Of a DNA stretch of 64,000 bases, positions 1 through 7,326 are shown piece by piece. Each line of letters opens with the position of its first letter. The stretch's first letter is position 1. The stretch comes from Rothia nasimurium (GTDB taxonomy: Bacteria > Actinomycetota > Actinomycetes > Actinomycetales > Micrococcaceae), in contig NZ_CAKMSS010000001.1 of assembly GCF_928382285.1 (NCBI RefSeq), forward strand, positions 434,001 through 498,000, in the 5' to 3' direction. Under the pieces are notes generated by a model. The model was given only the letters and a program-made list of their open reading frames with translations, ran no database searches and had not been told where the DNA came from. A program made the position numbers and the translations under genes.

Positions 1-247
1 TCCTTCTGAAAGCGTCTTGTGCGCCACAATGGGCAGGGTGGCTTGAAATTATCTACGTAAGACCGGGTGTGAGCTTTCACAAAGGGTCAAGCTGCACATA
101 TTTGGTTTTGTGGGCTTTTCTGAGTAAAGGTCAGCAAAACCCCAAATGAAAAGCAGATAAACCCACATAAAAGCGTATTTTTTCTGGCATACTTGAGATG
201 TAACGAACACAAAACAACCCCACAGCATCTGCTGAAAGGAACCTCCC
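1..247. other. Intergenic region upstream of ldh
   Basis: No gene is supported here. The stretch is more AT-rich than its surroundings and holds the upstream region of the lactate dehydrogenase gene. A short inverted repeat (TGTGA, 4-nt spacer, TCACA) lies at 68-81. Its spacing does not fit the usual Rex or CRP sites (6-nt spacer), so no regulator is assigned. A ribosome-binding site AAAGGA lies at 235-240. No convincing -35/-10 pair was found. Confidence 0.5.
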
Positions 248-1210
248 ATGGCTCTCGAAAAGAAGAACACCAAGCTCGGCGTTATCGGCGCAGGTGGTGT
301 TGGTTCAGCAACCGCCTACGCAGCAACCCTGCGCGGCGCAGCTGATGAAATCGTTATCTACGACATCGCCGGTGAGCGCGCTGAGGCAGAAGGCCTCGAT
401 ATCGCCCACGGCACCATGTTCGCCCACGAAGCTGAAGTTTCAGGCAGCGGCGATGTAGAAATCCTGCGCGACTCAGACCTCATCATCGTTACCGCAGGCG
501 CCCGCCAGAAGCCCGGTCAGCCCCGCCTCGAACTGGCAGAAGCAAACGTCAACATCTTCAAGTCCATGCTTCCCAAGGTCATGGAGGTAGCCCCCAACGC
601 TATCCTCATGATCGTCACCAACCCCTGCGACGTCCTCGCCGTTGTTGCTCAGAAGATCACCGGCCTGCCCACCGAGCGCTGCTTCGCATCCGGTACCGTG
701 CTCGACTCATCCCGCCTGCGCTGGCTGATTGCTGAAAAGGCCGGTGTCTCCATCAAGTCAGTTCACGCCAACATCGTTGGTGAGCACGGCGACTCAGAAT
801 TCCCCGTCTGGTCAGCAGCCAACATCGGTATGGTTCCCCTTGACGAGTGGACCAACGAAGACGGCGAAAAGGTCTTCACCGAAGAAGTCAAGGCAGAACT
901 GGCAGAAGAAGCCATGCGTGCAGCCTACAAGGTCATCGAAGGTAAGGGTTCCACCAACTACGCCATCGGCATCTCGGCGACCCGCATCGCCGAAGCTATC
1001 CTGCACGGCCAGGACGCCGTACTCAACGTCGCAACCCAGGTACGCGGCCGCTACGGCATCGAGGGTGAAGCCGCTCTCTCACTGCCCTCAGTTGTCTCCC
1101 GTGACGGCGTCAAGCGCGTACTCGACGTCCCCATGACCGACGAGGAAATCGAGCGTCTGCGCGCCTCAGCCAACGCCATCAACTCCTCACTGGCAACCCT
1201 GGGCTTCTAA
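248..1210 (+). CDS. ldh: L-lactate dehydrogenase
   Basis: NAD-dependent interconversion of pyruvate and L-lactate in the cytoplasm; 320 aa, the usual family length. The N-terminal Rossmann motif GAGGVGS is at residues 14-20. The specificity loop reads ARQKPGQPR, with Gln87 at the position that is Gln in lactate and Arg in malate dehydrogenases, so I call LDH rather than MDH. Asp153 and Arg156 and the catalytic His180 in GEHGDSE are present. ATG is preceded by AAAGGA with 7-nt spacing. The gene is monocistronic: a strong terminator follows at 1253-1292. Family membership is certain; the substrate call rests on the loop residue. Confidence 0.93.
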   Translation: MALEKKNTKLGVIGAGGVGSATAYAATLRGAADEIVIYDIAGERAEAEGLDIAHGTMFAHEAEVSGSGDVEILRDSDLIIVTAGARQKPGQPRLELAEANVNIFKSMLPKVMEVAPNAILMIVTNPCDVLAVVAQKITGLPTERCFASGTVLDSSRLRWLIAEKAGVSIKSVHANIVGEHGDSEFPVWSAANIGMVPLDEWTNEDGEKVFTEEVKAELAEEAMRAAYKVIEGKGSTNYAIGISATRIAEAILHGQDAVLNVATQVRGRYGIEGEAALSLPSVVSRDGVKRVLDVPMTDEEIERLRASANAINSSLATLGF

Positions 1211-1252
1211 AACCGGATAAGCCATTAGCGCATCCGAAGCCTGGCCCTATAG

Positions 1253-1292
1253 ACAGTGCCGCCCCGCTCCCACCCGAGCGGGGCGGCACTGT
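1253..1292 (+). terminator. Intrinsic terminator of ldh
   Basis: A 17-bp perfect stem (1253-1269 with 1276-1292) with a 6-nt loop. The U-tract is weak. Confidence 0.8.
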
Positions 1293-1350
1293 TATGTGTG
1301 ATTCACCAAATTTTCACCGCCCGGTATTTCCCACGCACTGAGAAAGGGAG

Positions 1351-1356
1351 TAACGT
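1351..1356 (+). promoter_or_regulatory. -10 hexamer TAACGT, leaderless start
   Basis: TAACGT lies 7 nt before ATG 1364, the spacing seen at many genes in this window. Transcription would begin at or next to the start codon. Confidence 0.5.
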
Positions 1357-1363
1357 CTACTGT

Positions 1364-1666
1364 ATGAGTAATAACCCTCGTGCCGAACTGGCTCACCTGA
1401 CCGCCGCCCTCGAAGAGCACCTCAACGCTATTATCAATAGCCGCGGTGAACACGACGCCGCCGTCGACAACACCTACGTAGCCATCGCAAACGCCTTTGA
1501 ACGCTACGAAGAAGCCCTGTTCGACGCCTACGAAGAGGTCACGCCGCTCGAAGTTTTCATCGATGATGAAGACGACGACGATGACTTTGACTACGACTTC
1601 GATGAAGAAGACGACGAAGACGATGATGATGAGGTGGAGTACTACCTCGATGAAGAGCAGAAGTAG
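1364..1666 (+). CDS. Small acidic-tail protein (actinobacterial 'primosomal protein'-like)
   Basis: 100 aa. Residues 1-60 look like a helical segment ([15 protein letters not shown]...) and the rest is a very acidic tail made almost only of Asp, Glu and Tyr. Homologues of this kind are common in Micrococcaceae and are often labelled primosomal protein without evidence, as far as I recall; the function is unknown. An upstream in-frame start at 1256 exists, but it lies inside the ldh terminator. ATG 1364, 7 nt after a TAACGT hexamer, is preferred. The acidic tail suggests a DNA mimic or a partner of a basic protein, which is speculation. Confidence 0.75.
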   Translation: MSNNPRAELAHLTAALEEHLNAIINSRGEHDAAVDNTYVAIANAFERYEEALFDAYEEVTPLEVFIDDEDDDDDFDYDFDEEDDEDDDDEVEYYLDEEQK

Positions 1667-1697
1667 ACCGGTTACCTAAGTTCTACCTGTTATTCCA

Positions 1698-1730
1698 AGC
1701 ACAGCACCGCGAGCGGTGCTGTGCTTTTTC
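1698..1730 (+). terminator. Intrinsic terminator
   Basis: A 12-bp perfect stem (1698-1709 with 1714-1725) and a CGAG loop, followed by a T-rich tract. It ends the acidic-tail gene. Confidence 0.88.
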
Positions 1731-1741
1731 TTTGACTCGCG

Positions 1742-1747
1742 TAGAGT
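1742..1747 (+). promoter_or_regulatory. -10 hexamer TAGAGT upstream of uppP
   Basis: TAGAGT 8 nt before GTG 1756. It lies downstream of an alternative TTG at 1732, which argues against that TTG as start. Confidence 0.45.
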
Positions 1748-1755
1748 TTTCTGCT

Positions 1756-2586
1756 GTGGAATGGATACAAGCAATCATCCTGGGTCTCGTCCAGGGTCTA
1801 ACTGAGTTTTTGCCGATCTCGTCATCGGGTCATATTCGTATCGTGGGTCAGTTCTTGCCGAACGGTGAGGATCCCGGTGCGGCTTTTACCGCTATCACCC
1901 AGCTGGGTACTGAAGCGGCTGTTTTGGTCTTCTTCTGGAAGGACATCGTTCGCATCATCAAGAACTGGTTCGGTTCTTTGGTGGGCAAGGTCGATAAGAA
2001 GGATCCGGACGCCCGCATGGGCTGGTTCATCATTATCGGCTCCCTGCCGATTGGTATTCTGGGCATCCTGCTGGAGGACTACATCGATTCAACCTTCCGC
2101 AGCCTCTGGATTACCGCAACCATGCTGATTGTGTTCGCAATCTTCCTGGGTATTGCAGACCGTATCGGTCGCGAACAGCGCGAGCTGAAAGACCTCACCA
2201 TCAAGCACGGTATTCTGTACGGTTTCGCACAGGCCCTGGCCCTGGTTCCCGGTGTCTCTCGCTCCGGCGGTACCATCATGGCCGGTCTGCTCATGGGCTA
2301 CACCCGTGAGGCTGCCGCCCGTTACTCCTTCCTGCTGGCAATCCCCGCAGTTTTCGCATCGGGTCTCTACAAGCTGGCAGGCAGCATCTCTGAGGGCTTC
2401 TCCGGCTACTACGGTTTCGGTTCTACCATGGTTGCAACCCTGGTTGCTTTTGTAGTCGGCTACCTGATCATTGGCTGGTTCCTCAAGTACGTTTCCAACA
2501 AGAGCTACAGCATCTTCGTCTGGTACCGTATCGCCCTGGGTCTTGCCCTGTACATCCTGCTGGGCACCGGCGTCCTCGCCGCGTAG
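1756..2586 (+). CDS. uppP: Undecaprenyl-diphosphatase UppP (BacA family)
   Basis: Integral membrane phosphatase that recycles undecaprenyl diphosphate to the monophosphate carrier used for peptidoglycan and other wall polymers. 276 aa from GTG 1756. Both family signatures are visible: [12 protein letters not shown] near the N-terminus and PGVSRSGGT in the second half, with multiple hydrophobic helices throughout. The start [14 protein letters not shown] matches the usual family N-terminus, whereas a TTG at 1732 would begin on the U-tract of the preceding terminator. A single-gene unit flanked by terminators. It pairs functionally with uppS at 38.6-39.4 kb. Confidence 0.93.
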   Translation: MEWIQAIILGLVQGLTEFLPISSSGHIRIVGQFLPNGEDPGAAFTAITQLGTEAAVLVFFWKDIVRIIKNWFGSLVGKVDKKDPDARMGWFIIIGSLPIGILGILLEDYIDSTFRSLWITATMLIVFAIFLGIADRIGREQRELKDLTIKHGILYGFAQALALVPGVSRSGGTIMAGLLMGYTREAAARYSFLLAIPAVFASGLYKLAGSISEGFSGYYGFGSTMVATLVAFVVGYLIIGWFLKYVSNKSYSIFVWYRIALGLALYILLGTGVLAA

Positions 2587-2602
2587 ACCTGTCTCACTTT
2601 TT

Positions 2603-2640
2603 ACCCGCCCGGAAATACCTTTCCGGGCGGGTATTGTTTT
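2603..2640 (+). terminator. Intrinsic terminator of uppP
   Basis: A 13-bp perfect stem (2603-2615 with 2620-2632), 4-nt loop, then a T-rich tail. Confidence 0.88.
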
Positions 2641-2706
2641 AGGAAGAGAAAAAGCACCGCCCGAGGCTATTCGGGGTAGGCGCACATCAACTATCGTGAG
2701 GTTTTC

Positions 2707-4011
2707 ATGCGAGCTTGGGACCAGCCCACCATTCCGTCACTCCCGGGGCAGGCGCCCCTTCCCACCGTCTTTGATACTGCGGCCGGAGGCAGGCAGACCC
2801 TTGAGCGTGAGAGCCGCGCAGGGCTGTACGTCTGCGGTATTACCCCCTACGACGCGACCCACATGGGGCACGCTTCTACATATGTTGCTTTTGACGTGCT
2901 GAACCGGGCCTGGCGCGATGCCGGGGTAGAGGTAACTTTCGTACAGAACGTCACCGACGTTGATGATCCCCTGCTTGAACGTGCCGAAGCGACCGGCGTT
3001 GACTGGCGGCAGCTGGCTGAGGAACAGACCGAGCTGTTCCGTACCGATATGGTGGCCCTGAACGTCATTGCCCCCGACCACTACGTGAGCGTTGTTGACT
3101 CGGTGCCCTCTGTGGCGACTGCTGTGCAGAAACTGCTGCACGAGGGTGTGGCCTACCGCGTGCCCGGTTTCACCGACGAGCAGGGTGTTACCCAGCCCGA
3201 CGGCGATATCTACTTCGATATTGAGGCCGCCCAGAAACTGGGTGAAGGCCGCGAAGGCGGCTGGTCGCTGGGTCAGGTGGCCCACTACAGCATTGAAGAG
3301 ATGCTGACTATTTTTGGCGAGCGCGGCGGCGATCCTGATCGCCCCGGTAAGCGTAACGCCCTTGACCCCCTGCTGTGGCGCGTTGAGCGGGCGGGGGAGC
3401 CTGCCTGGGACGCGGGGGAGTTAGGACGCGGCCGCCCCGGCTGGCATATCGAGTGCAGCGTGATCTCGAGTGAGTTCCTGGGAGCACCCTTCTCTGTTCA
3501 GGGCGGTGGCTCTGACCTGATTTTCCCGCACCACGATTTGGGTTCGAGCCATTCCTTTGCCCTGAACGGTGAGCCTATGGCCCGCCACTACATGCACACC
3601 GGCATGGTGGGCCTTGACGGGGAGAAGATGAGCAAGTCCCTGGGTAACCTGGTGCTGGTGTCGAAGCTGCGGGCTGCCGGTGTAGAACCTGCTGCTATCC
3701 GCCTGGCGATTATGGATAACCACTACCGCACCGACTGGTTCTGGCAGGAAGATTTGCTGACCAAGGCCCAGGGGCGTCTGGAACTCTACCGTTCGGCTGC
3801 GGCAGCTGCCGAGGGGCAGGCCGATGAGGCCGCCCTTTCCCTGCTTGAGAGCGTCCGCCAGCATCTTGCCGACGACCTTAACACCCCCGCCGCTCTGGTT
3901 GCCCTTGACCAGTGGGCCCTCTCTACCCTTGAGAACGGTGGTGCCGGCGGTCAGCTGGTAGCCGACCTGCTCATGGCCCGCCTGGGTGTTGATCTGGCAC
4001 CTGCTGCCTAG
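2707..4011 (+). CDS. mshC: Cysteine:1D-myo-inositol 2-amino-2-deoxy-alpha-D-glucopyranoside ligase MshC
   Basis: ATP-dependent ligation of cysteine to GlcN-inositol, the third committed step of mycothiol synthesis. 434 aa, related to cysteinyl-tRNA synthetase. Visible: the HIGH-type motif THMGHA at residues 51-56, KMSKS at 307-311, and zinc-site residues Cys43, Cys250 and the HHD group near 275. The compact size and the following PAC2 gene separate it from CysS. GAGG precedes ATG closely, and a TATCGT hexamer lies at 2692-2697. The 3' end overlaps the convergent PAC2 gene by 4 nt. The gene implies mycothiol is the main low-molecular-weight thiol, as in most Actinobacteria. Confidence 0.95.
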   Translation: MRAWDQPTIPSLPGQAPLPTVFDTAAGGRQTLERESRAGLYVCGITPYDATHMGHASTYVAFDVLNRAWRDAGVEVTFVQNVTDVDDPLLERAEATGVDWRQLAEEQTELFRTDMVALNVIAPDHYVSVVDSVPSVATAVQKLLHEGVAYRVPGFTDEQGVTQPDGDIYFDIEAAQKLGEGREGGWSLGQVAHYSIEEMLTIFGERGGDPDRPGKRNALDPLLWRVERAGEPAWDAGELGRGRPGWHIECSVISSEFLGAPFSVQGGGSDLIFPHHDLGSSHSFALNGEPMARHYMHTGMVGLDGEKMSKSLGNLVLVSKLRAAGVEPAAIRLAIMDNHYRTDWFWQEDLLTKAQGRLELYRSAAAAAEGQADEAALSLLESVRQHLADDLNTPAALVALDQWALSTLENGGAGGQLVADLLMARLGVDLAPAA

Positions 4012-4892
4012 TTGTCGTCCTGGTCCTTGAGGAATTTCTCGAACTGGGCCGCAATATCTATTTGGCTGAGGTCAGCGATATCGTCGTTGGCCTCAGCTAT
4101 TGATTCTAGGGTTCGTACGTAGCTGGCCAGCTCGGGCTCGTCCTCGATGAGGGCGTCGGCCTGGTGGTTCCAGCTGGCGATGTCGTCTGCGCTGCGCTCT
4201 AGGGGCATGGGGAAGCCCAGAATCGCTTCGAGGGCAGAGAGCAGGGTGAAGGTTGCCTTGGGGTGGGGCGGCTCAGGCAGGTAGTGGGGAACCGACACCC
4301 AAAGGGAGAGAGCCGGTATGTGAGCCTGCCCGGCTTCGAACGCCAACACGCCAATCAGGCCGGTTGGACCCTGGTAGGCATTGGCTTCTACGCCCTCTAA
4401 GGCGAGGACGCTACTGGTATAGCTGGTAACGCTCAGCGGCAGGGGGCGGGTGTGGGGGACCTCATCGAGCAGGGCCCCGCAGAAGACCACCAGGTCAACC
4501 TGTTCCCGCTGCACCAGGTCTTTAAAACGCTCGATGTAGGCATGCCAGTTCATGGAGGGCTCGGGGCCCGAGAGGGTCAGCAGGCGGACGCCGGCGGTGG
4601 TGTGTGCCTCGGTAAAGACGGTATCGGGCCAGGTAATGCGCTGGGTGCCTTCCTCATCGATGCTCAGAAGAGGCCGGGTTTCGGTGTAGTTGTAGCAGCC
4701 GCTCACGTCAAAGCCGGGTGCCGGTGTAGCGGGGTAGTGCTCCCACAGCGCGCGGAAGGCGTCGATAACGGCATCACCGGCGTCATTCCACCCTGTGAAA
4801 CCGACCAGGAGCACGGTGGGGGCGTGAGCCGGTAGGGTGGAGGTGCTTGCAAAATGGTTCAGAGCGTTGAGGGGGAGGGGCTGATTAATCAC
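4008..4892 (-). CDS. PAC2 family protein
   Basis: 294 aa with the PAC2 fold named after eukaryotic proteasome assembly chaperones; N-terminal VLLVGFTGWNDAGDA is the characteristic start of the actinobacterial family. The homologue in M. tuberculosis also lies near mshC. Molecular function is not established, and the name does not prove a link to proteasomes. The C-terminus is acidic. GTG at 4892 lies 7 nt after TAGGAT, so a leaderless start is likely; no ribosome-binding site at normal distance is seen. The gene converges on mshC with a 4-nt overlap and no terminator between them. Confidence 0.88.
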   Translation of the reverse strand: MINQPLPLNALNHFASTSTLPAHAPTVLLVGFTGWNDAGDAVIDAFRALWEHYPATPAPGFDVSGCYNYTETRPLLSIDEEGTQRITWPDTVFTEAHTTAGVRLLTLSGPEPSMNWHAYIERFKDLVQREQVDLVVFCGALLDEVPHTRPLPLSVTSYTSSVLALEGVEANAYQGPTGLIGVLAFEAGQAHIPALSLWVSVPHYLPEPPHPKATFTLLSALEAILGFPMPLERSADDIASWNHQADALIEDEPELASYVRTLESIAEANDDIADLSQIDIAAQFEKFLKDQDDN

Positions 4893-4899
4893 CCCCCAT

Positions 4900-4905
4900 A
4901 TCCTA
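4900..4905 (-). promoter_or_regulatory. -10 hexamer TAGGAT, leaderless start of PAC2 gene
   Basis: TAGGAT on the minus strand, 7 nt before GTG 4892. Confidence 0.55.
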
Positions 4906-4993
4906 CTCCTGATAGGCCGTAACCTCTACAGGCAATAGACTAGAGAGTTCCGGGGCGGTAGCTCCGGTGATGTAGCGCTCAGGAGGTAAAGGT

Positions 4994-6139
4994 ATGACGT
5001 CCCATCCGGGTCTTCGGATTGGTTCTTTCGCGGGGGCGCCAATATATCTGCGCCTCTCCTGGTTCCCCCTCATGGCTTTGGTCGTGGTGGGTTACGGTAT
5101 GAACCTGGCATCTTTGCGGTCTTTAACAGAGCTGCAGGGCTATCTCGCTGCCGGTGTGGTTGCCGGTACCCTGGCGCTGGGAGTCTTCGCCCACGAACTG
5201 GCACACGCTGCGGTCGGCCGGGCACAGGGGGTGCGGATTTCGTCCATCTCCCTGAACATGTGGGGCGGGCAGACCAAGATGCAGACCGCTTCGGCAGCTA
5301 CCTCGCTACTAGTATCGGTGGCTGGCCCGCTGGTGAACTTTGCGGTAGCGGCCCTGTGTCAGTTGATATGGTGGGCGACGGGATCCGCCGACTTCTTTGG
5401 CTTCGCCTTAGCAGCCCAGGTCAACCTTGCTATCGGTATTTTTAACCTGATACCTGCCTTTCCCCTCGACGGTGGCTATGCCCTCGAAGCCTTGGTCTTT
5501 ATCCTGGTAGGACGCCGGTCGGTGGCAACCCGGGTCACAGCCTATACGGGTCTTCTGCTCCTTGCCCTCTTAGCTAGCGCCCTGCTCTTTACCGGCCTGT
5601 GGCGATCCCCCTGGGTGTTACTGGTAGCCGCTGCCCTGGCCTTTTATCTGTGGAGCGGCACCAACCACTCCCTCAAACAACTCGCGCAGGATTCCGACCC
5701 TCACCACCCCCTACGGGCGTCCGCCCTGATGGCTCCCGCCCAGCTTGCTGACCCGCACAGCAGCATCGGTGGTGCCCACCAGCGCTGGGACGGCGTATCC
5801 CACCTTCTCCTGGTAGAGCAGCAGGGATCGTCCGTGCACCCCCTTGCCCTCGTTGAACCTACAACACTCGCTGCCTCGTTGGGCTCTCTTGACCAGCAGC
5901 CCCTTGCCGCGATCGCCCAGCCCCTTGCAGCCCGCACTCTGGGCATTCAGACCGGCTACATCGACACCCTCGATGAGTACAGCGGCTTTGCCCACTACCG
6001 GCTGCCCGAAGAGCAGCGGGGGCAGAACCTCACCTGGGTGGTGATGGACGCCGCCACCCCCGTGGGGCTGGTGACCTCCCAGGCCATGACTCAGGCGGTG
6101 CTCGCCACCGTGGGCGCTGGCACGTCTTCATCTAAATGA
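4994..6139 (+). CDS. Site-2 protease family zinc metalloprotease (M50)
   Basis: 381-aa intramembrane protease of the M50/S2P family. HELAH (His67, Glu68, His71) forms the zinc-binding HEXXH in a membrane helix, and NLIPAFPLDGG supplies the third ligand Asp159. About six hydrophobic segments fill residues 20-215. The C-terminal 150 residues are soluble and probably regulatory, resembling the CBS-containing members, though I cannot confirm a CBS pair by eye. A strong ribosome-binding site AGGAGGT at 4981-4987 fixes the start. It lies just upstream of trmI, an arrangement seen in many Actinobacteria. The substrate is unknown; anti-sigma factors are typical targets of the family. Confidence 0.9.
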   Translation: MTSHPGLRIGSFAGAPIYLRLSWFPLMALVVVGYGMNLASLRSLTELQGYLAAGVVAGTLALGVFAHELAHAAVGRAQGVRISSISLNMWGGQTKMQTASAATSLLVSVAGPLVNFAVAALCQLIWWATGSADFFGFALAAQVNLAIGIFNLIPAFPLDGGYALEALVFILVGRRSVATRVTAYTGLLLLALLASALLFTGLWRSPWVLLVAAALAFYLWSGTNHSLKQLAQDSDPHHPLRASALMAPAQLADPHSSIGGAHQRWDGVSHLLLVEQQGSSVHPLALVEPTTLAASLGSLDQQPLAAIAQPLAARTLGIQTGYIDTLDEYSGFAHYRLPEEQRGQNLTWVVMDAATPVGLVTSQAMTQAVLATVGAGTSSSK

Positions 6140-6204
6140 CCCCACCGCGCTTTTCTGAGACAATAGAAGAAACCAGACCAAAAACGAAAGAGAAATCTGA
6201 CCTT

Positions 6205-7239
6205 ATGAGCACCCCTACCGGTAGTGTCAACCGTCGTGGCCCCTTCCGCCCGGGAGAGCGCGTCCAGCTAACCGACGAGCGCGGACGCATGACCACCATT
6301 ACCCTGGCTGAAGGCGGGGAGTACCACTCTCACCGCGGTTTTTTTAAGCACAGCGAGCTCATCGGCAACGTTGAGGGCACCGTGATTGAAAACTCCGAGG
6401 GGTTCAAGTTCCAGGCCCTGCGCCCGCTCTACAAGGATTTTGTGCTTTCTATGCCCCGCGGCGCTGCCGTGGTCTACCCCAAGGACGCCGGCCAGATTGT
6501 GGCCATGGCCGATATCTTCCCCGGTGCCCGCGTGATTGAAGCTGGCGTCGGCTCCGGTGCTCTCTCTATCGCCCTGCTGCGGGCCGTGGGGGACGGCGGC
6601 CACCTGCGCTCTTTCGAACGCCGAGAAGAATTTGCCGATATCGCCCGCGGCAACATCGAGACCTTCTTCGGTGGGGAGCACCCCGCCTGGTCGCTGACCC
6701 TGGGCGATTTGGCTGAAGCACTGGGCGAGGTTGAAGAACCCGGTAGCGTAGACCGCGCCGTCCTTGACATGCTGGCCCCCTGGGAGTGCCTGGACGCCGT
6801 AGCCACCGCCCTGGCGCCCGGCGGCGTCATCATCTGCTACGTTGCAACCGTCACCCAGCTCTCCCGCGTGGCTGAGGCCCTGCGCGCCGATGGCCGTTTC
6901 ACCGAGCCCGAATCCCACGAAACCATGGTGCGCGGCTGGCACGTTGAGGGCTTGGCAGTGCGCCCCGACCACCGTATGGTAGCCCACACAGGCTTCCTCA
7001 TTACCGCCCGCCGCCTAGCTGACGGGGCAGAGCGTCTGGCCCCCAAGCGCCGCGCCTCAAAGACCGATTTCTCAGAAGAGGATATGAACGCCTGGACTCC
7101 CGCAGCCCTGGGCGAGCGCAATGTCTCTGACCGTAAGCTCCGTCGGGCCGGTCGCGATGCCCTGAACCTGGCTGAGAAGGCCGCCTCTGCCGCCCAGAAG
7201 GCTGAGGCAGCGCAGGCTGACCAGGATTCCGAAAACTAA
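6205..7239 (+). CDS. trmI: tRNA (adenine(58)-N1)-methyltransferase TrmI
   Basis: SAM-dependent methylation of A58 in the T-loop of tRNA, acting as a homotetramer. The SAM motif VIEAGVGSGALS lies near residue 110 and the motif-IV region is VDRAVLDMLAPWE. An upstream in-frame ATG at 6136 overlaps the stop of the protease gene, but the family begins shortly before GPFRPGERVQLTD, so ATG 6205 with an upstream AAAGAGA is preferred (344 aa). Translational coupling from 6136 remains possible. A Lys/Ala-rich C-terminal tail of about 50 residues follows the catalytic domain. A terminator hairpin separates it from arc. Confidence 0.92.
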   Translation: MSTPTGSVNRRGPFRPGERVQLTDERGRMTTITLAEGGEYHSHRGFFKHSELIGNVEGTVIENSEGFKFQALRPLYKDFVLSMPRGAAVVYPKDAGQIVAMADIFPGARVIEAGVGSGALSIALLRAVGDGGHLRSFERREEFADIARGNIETFFGGEHPAWSLTLGDLAEALGEVEEPGSVDRAVLDMLAPWECLDAVATALAPGGVIICYVATVTQLSRVAEALRADGRFTEPESHETMVRGWHVEGLAVRPDHRMVAHTGFLITARRLADGAERLAPKRRASKTDFSEEDMNAWTPAALGERNVSDRKLRRAGRDALNLAEKAASAAQKAEAAQADQDSEN

Positions 7240-7252
7240 AACCCCATGACGG

Positions 7253-7284
7253 CCCCGCCACCCGATGATTGGGGTGGCGGGGTT
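7253..7284 (+). terminator. Intrinsic terminator of trmI
   Basis: An 11-bp perfect GC-rich stem (7253-7263 with 7272-7282) and 8-nt loop, with a weak T-tract. Confidence 0.7.
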
Positions 7285-7286
7285 CT

Positions 7287-7302
7287 GACTCACCGGTGAG
7301 TC
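7287..7302. promoter_or_regulatory. 16-bp perfect palindrome upstream of arc
   Basis: GACTCACC followed directly by GGTGAGTC, perfect and without spacer. A second TCACC at 7304-7308 can also pair with the GGTGA half. It lies 25 nt before the arc start, between the trmI terminator and the arc ribosome-binding site. It could be an operator for a dimeric regulator or an mRNA hairpin in the arc leader. Confidence 0.4.
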
Positions 7303-7326
7303 GTCACCAGAAGGAAGTGCCCCAGC

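Noticed and set aside
68-81. Rex or CRP operator upstream of ldh
   Set aside because: The half-sites TGTGA/TCACA are separated by 4 nt rather than the 6 nt of these regulators.
1732-1755. TTG 1732 as start of uppP
   Set aside because: It lies on the U-tract of the preceding terminator and upstream of the -10 hexamer; family alignment favours GTG 1756.
2089-2685. Long antisense frame over uppP
   Set aside because: Composition mirrors the sense codons, there is no family resemblance, and the sense gene is unambiguous.
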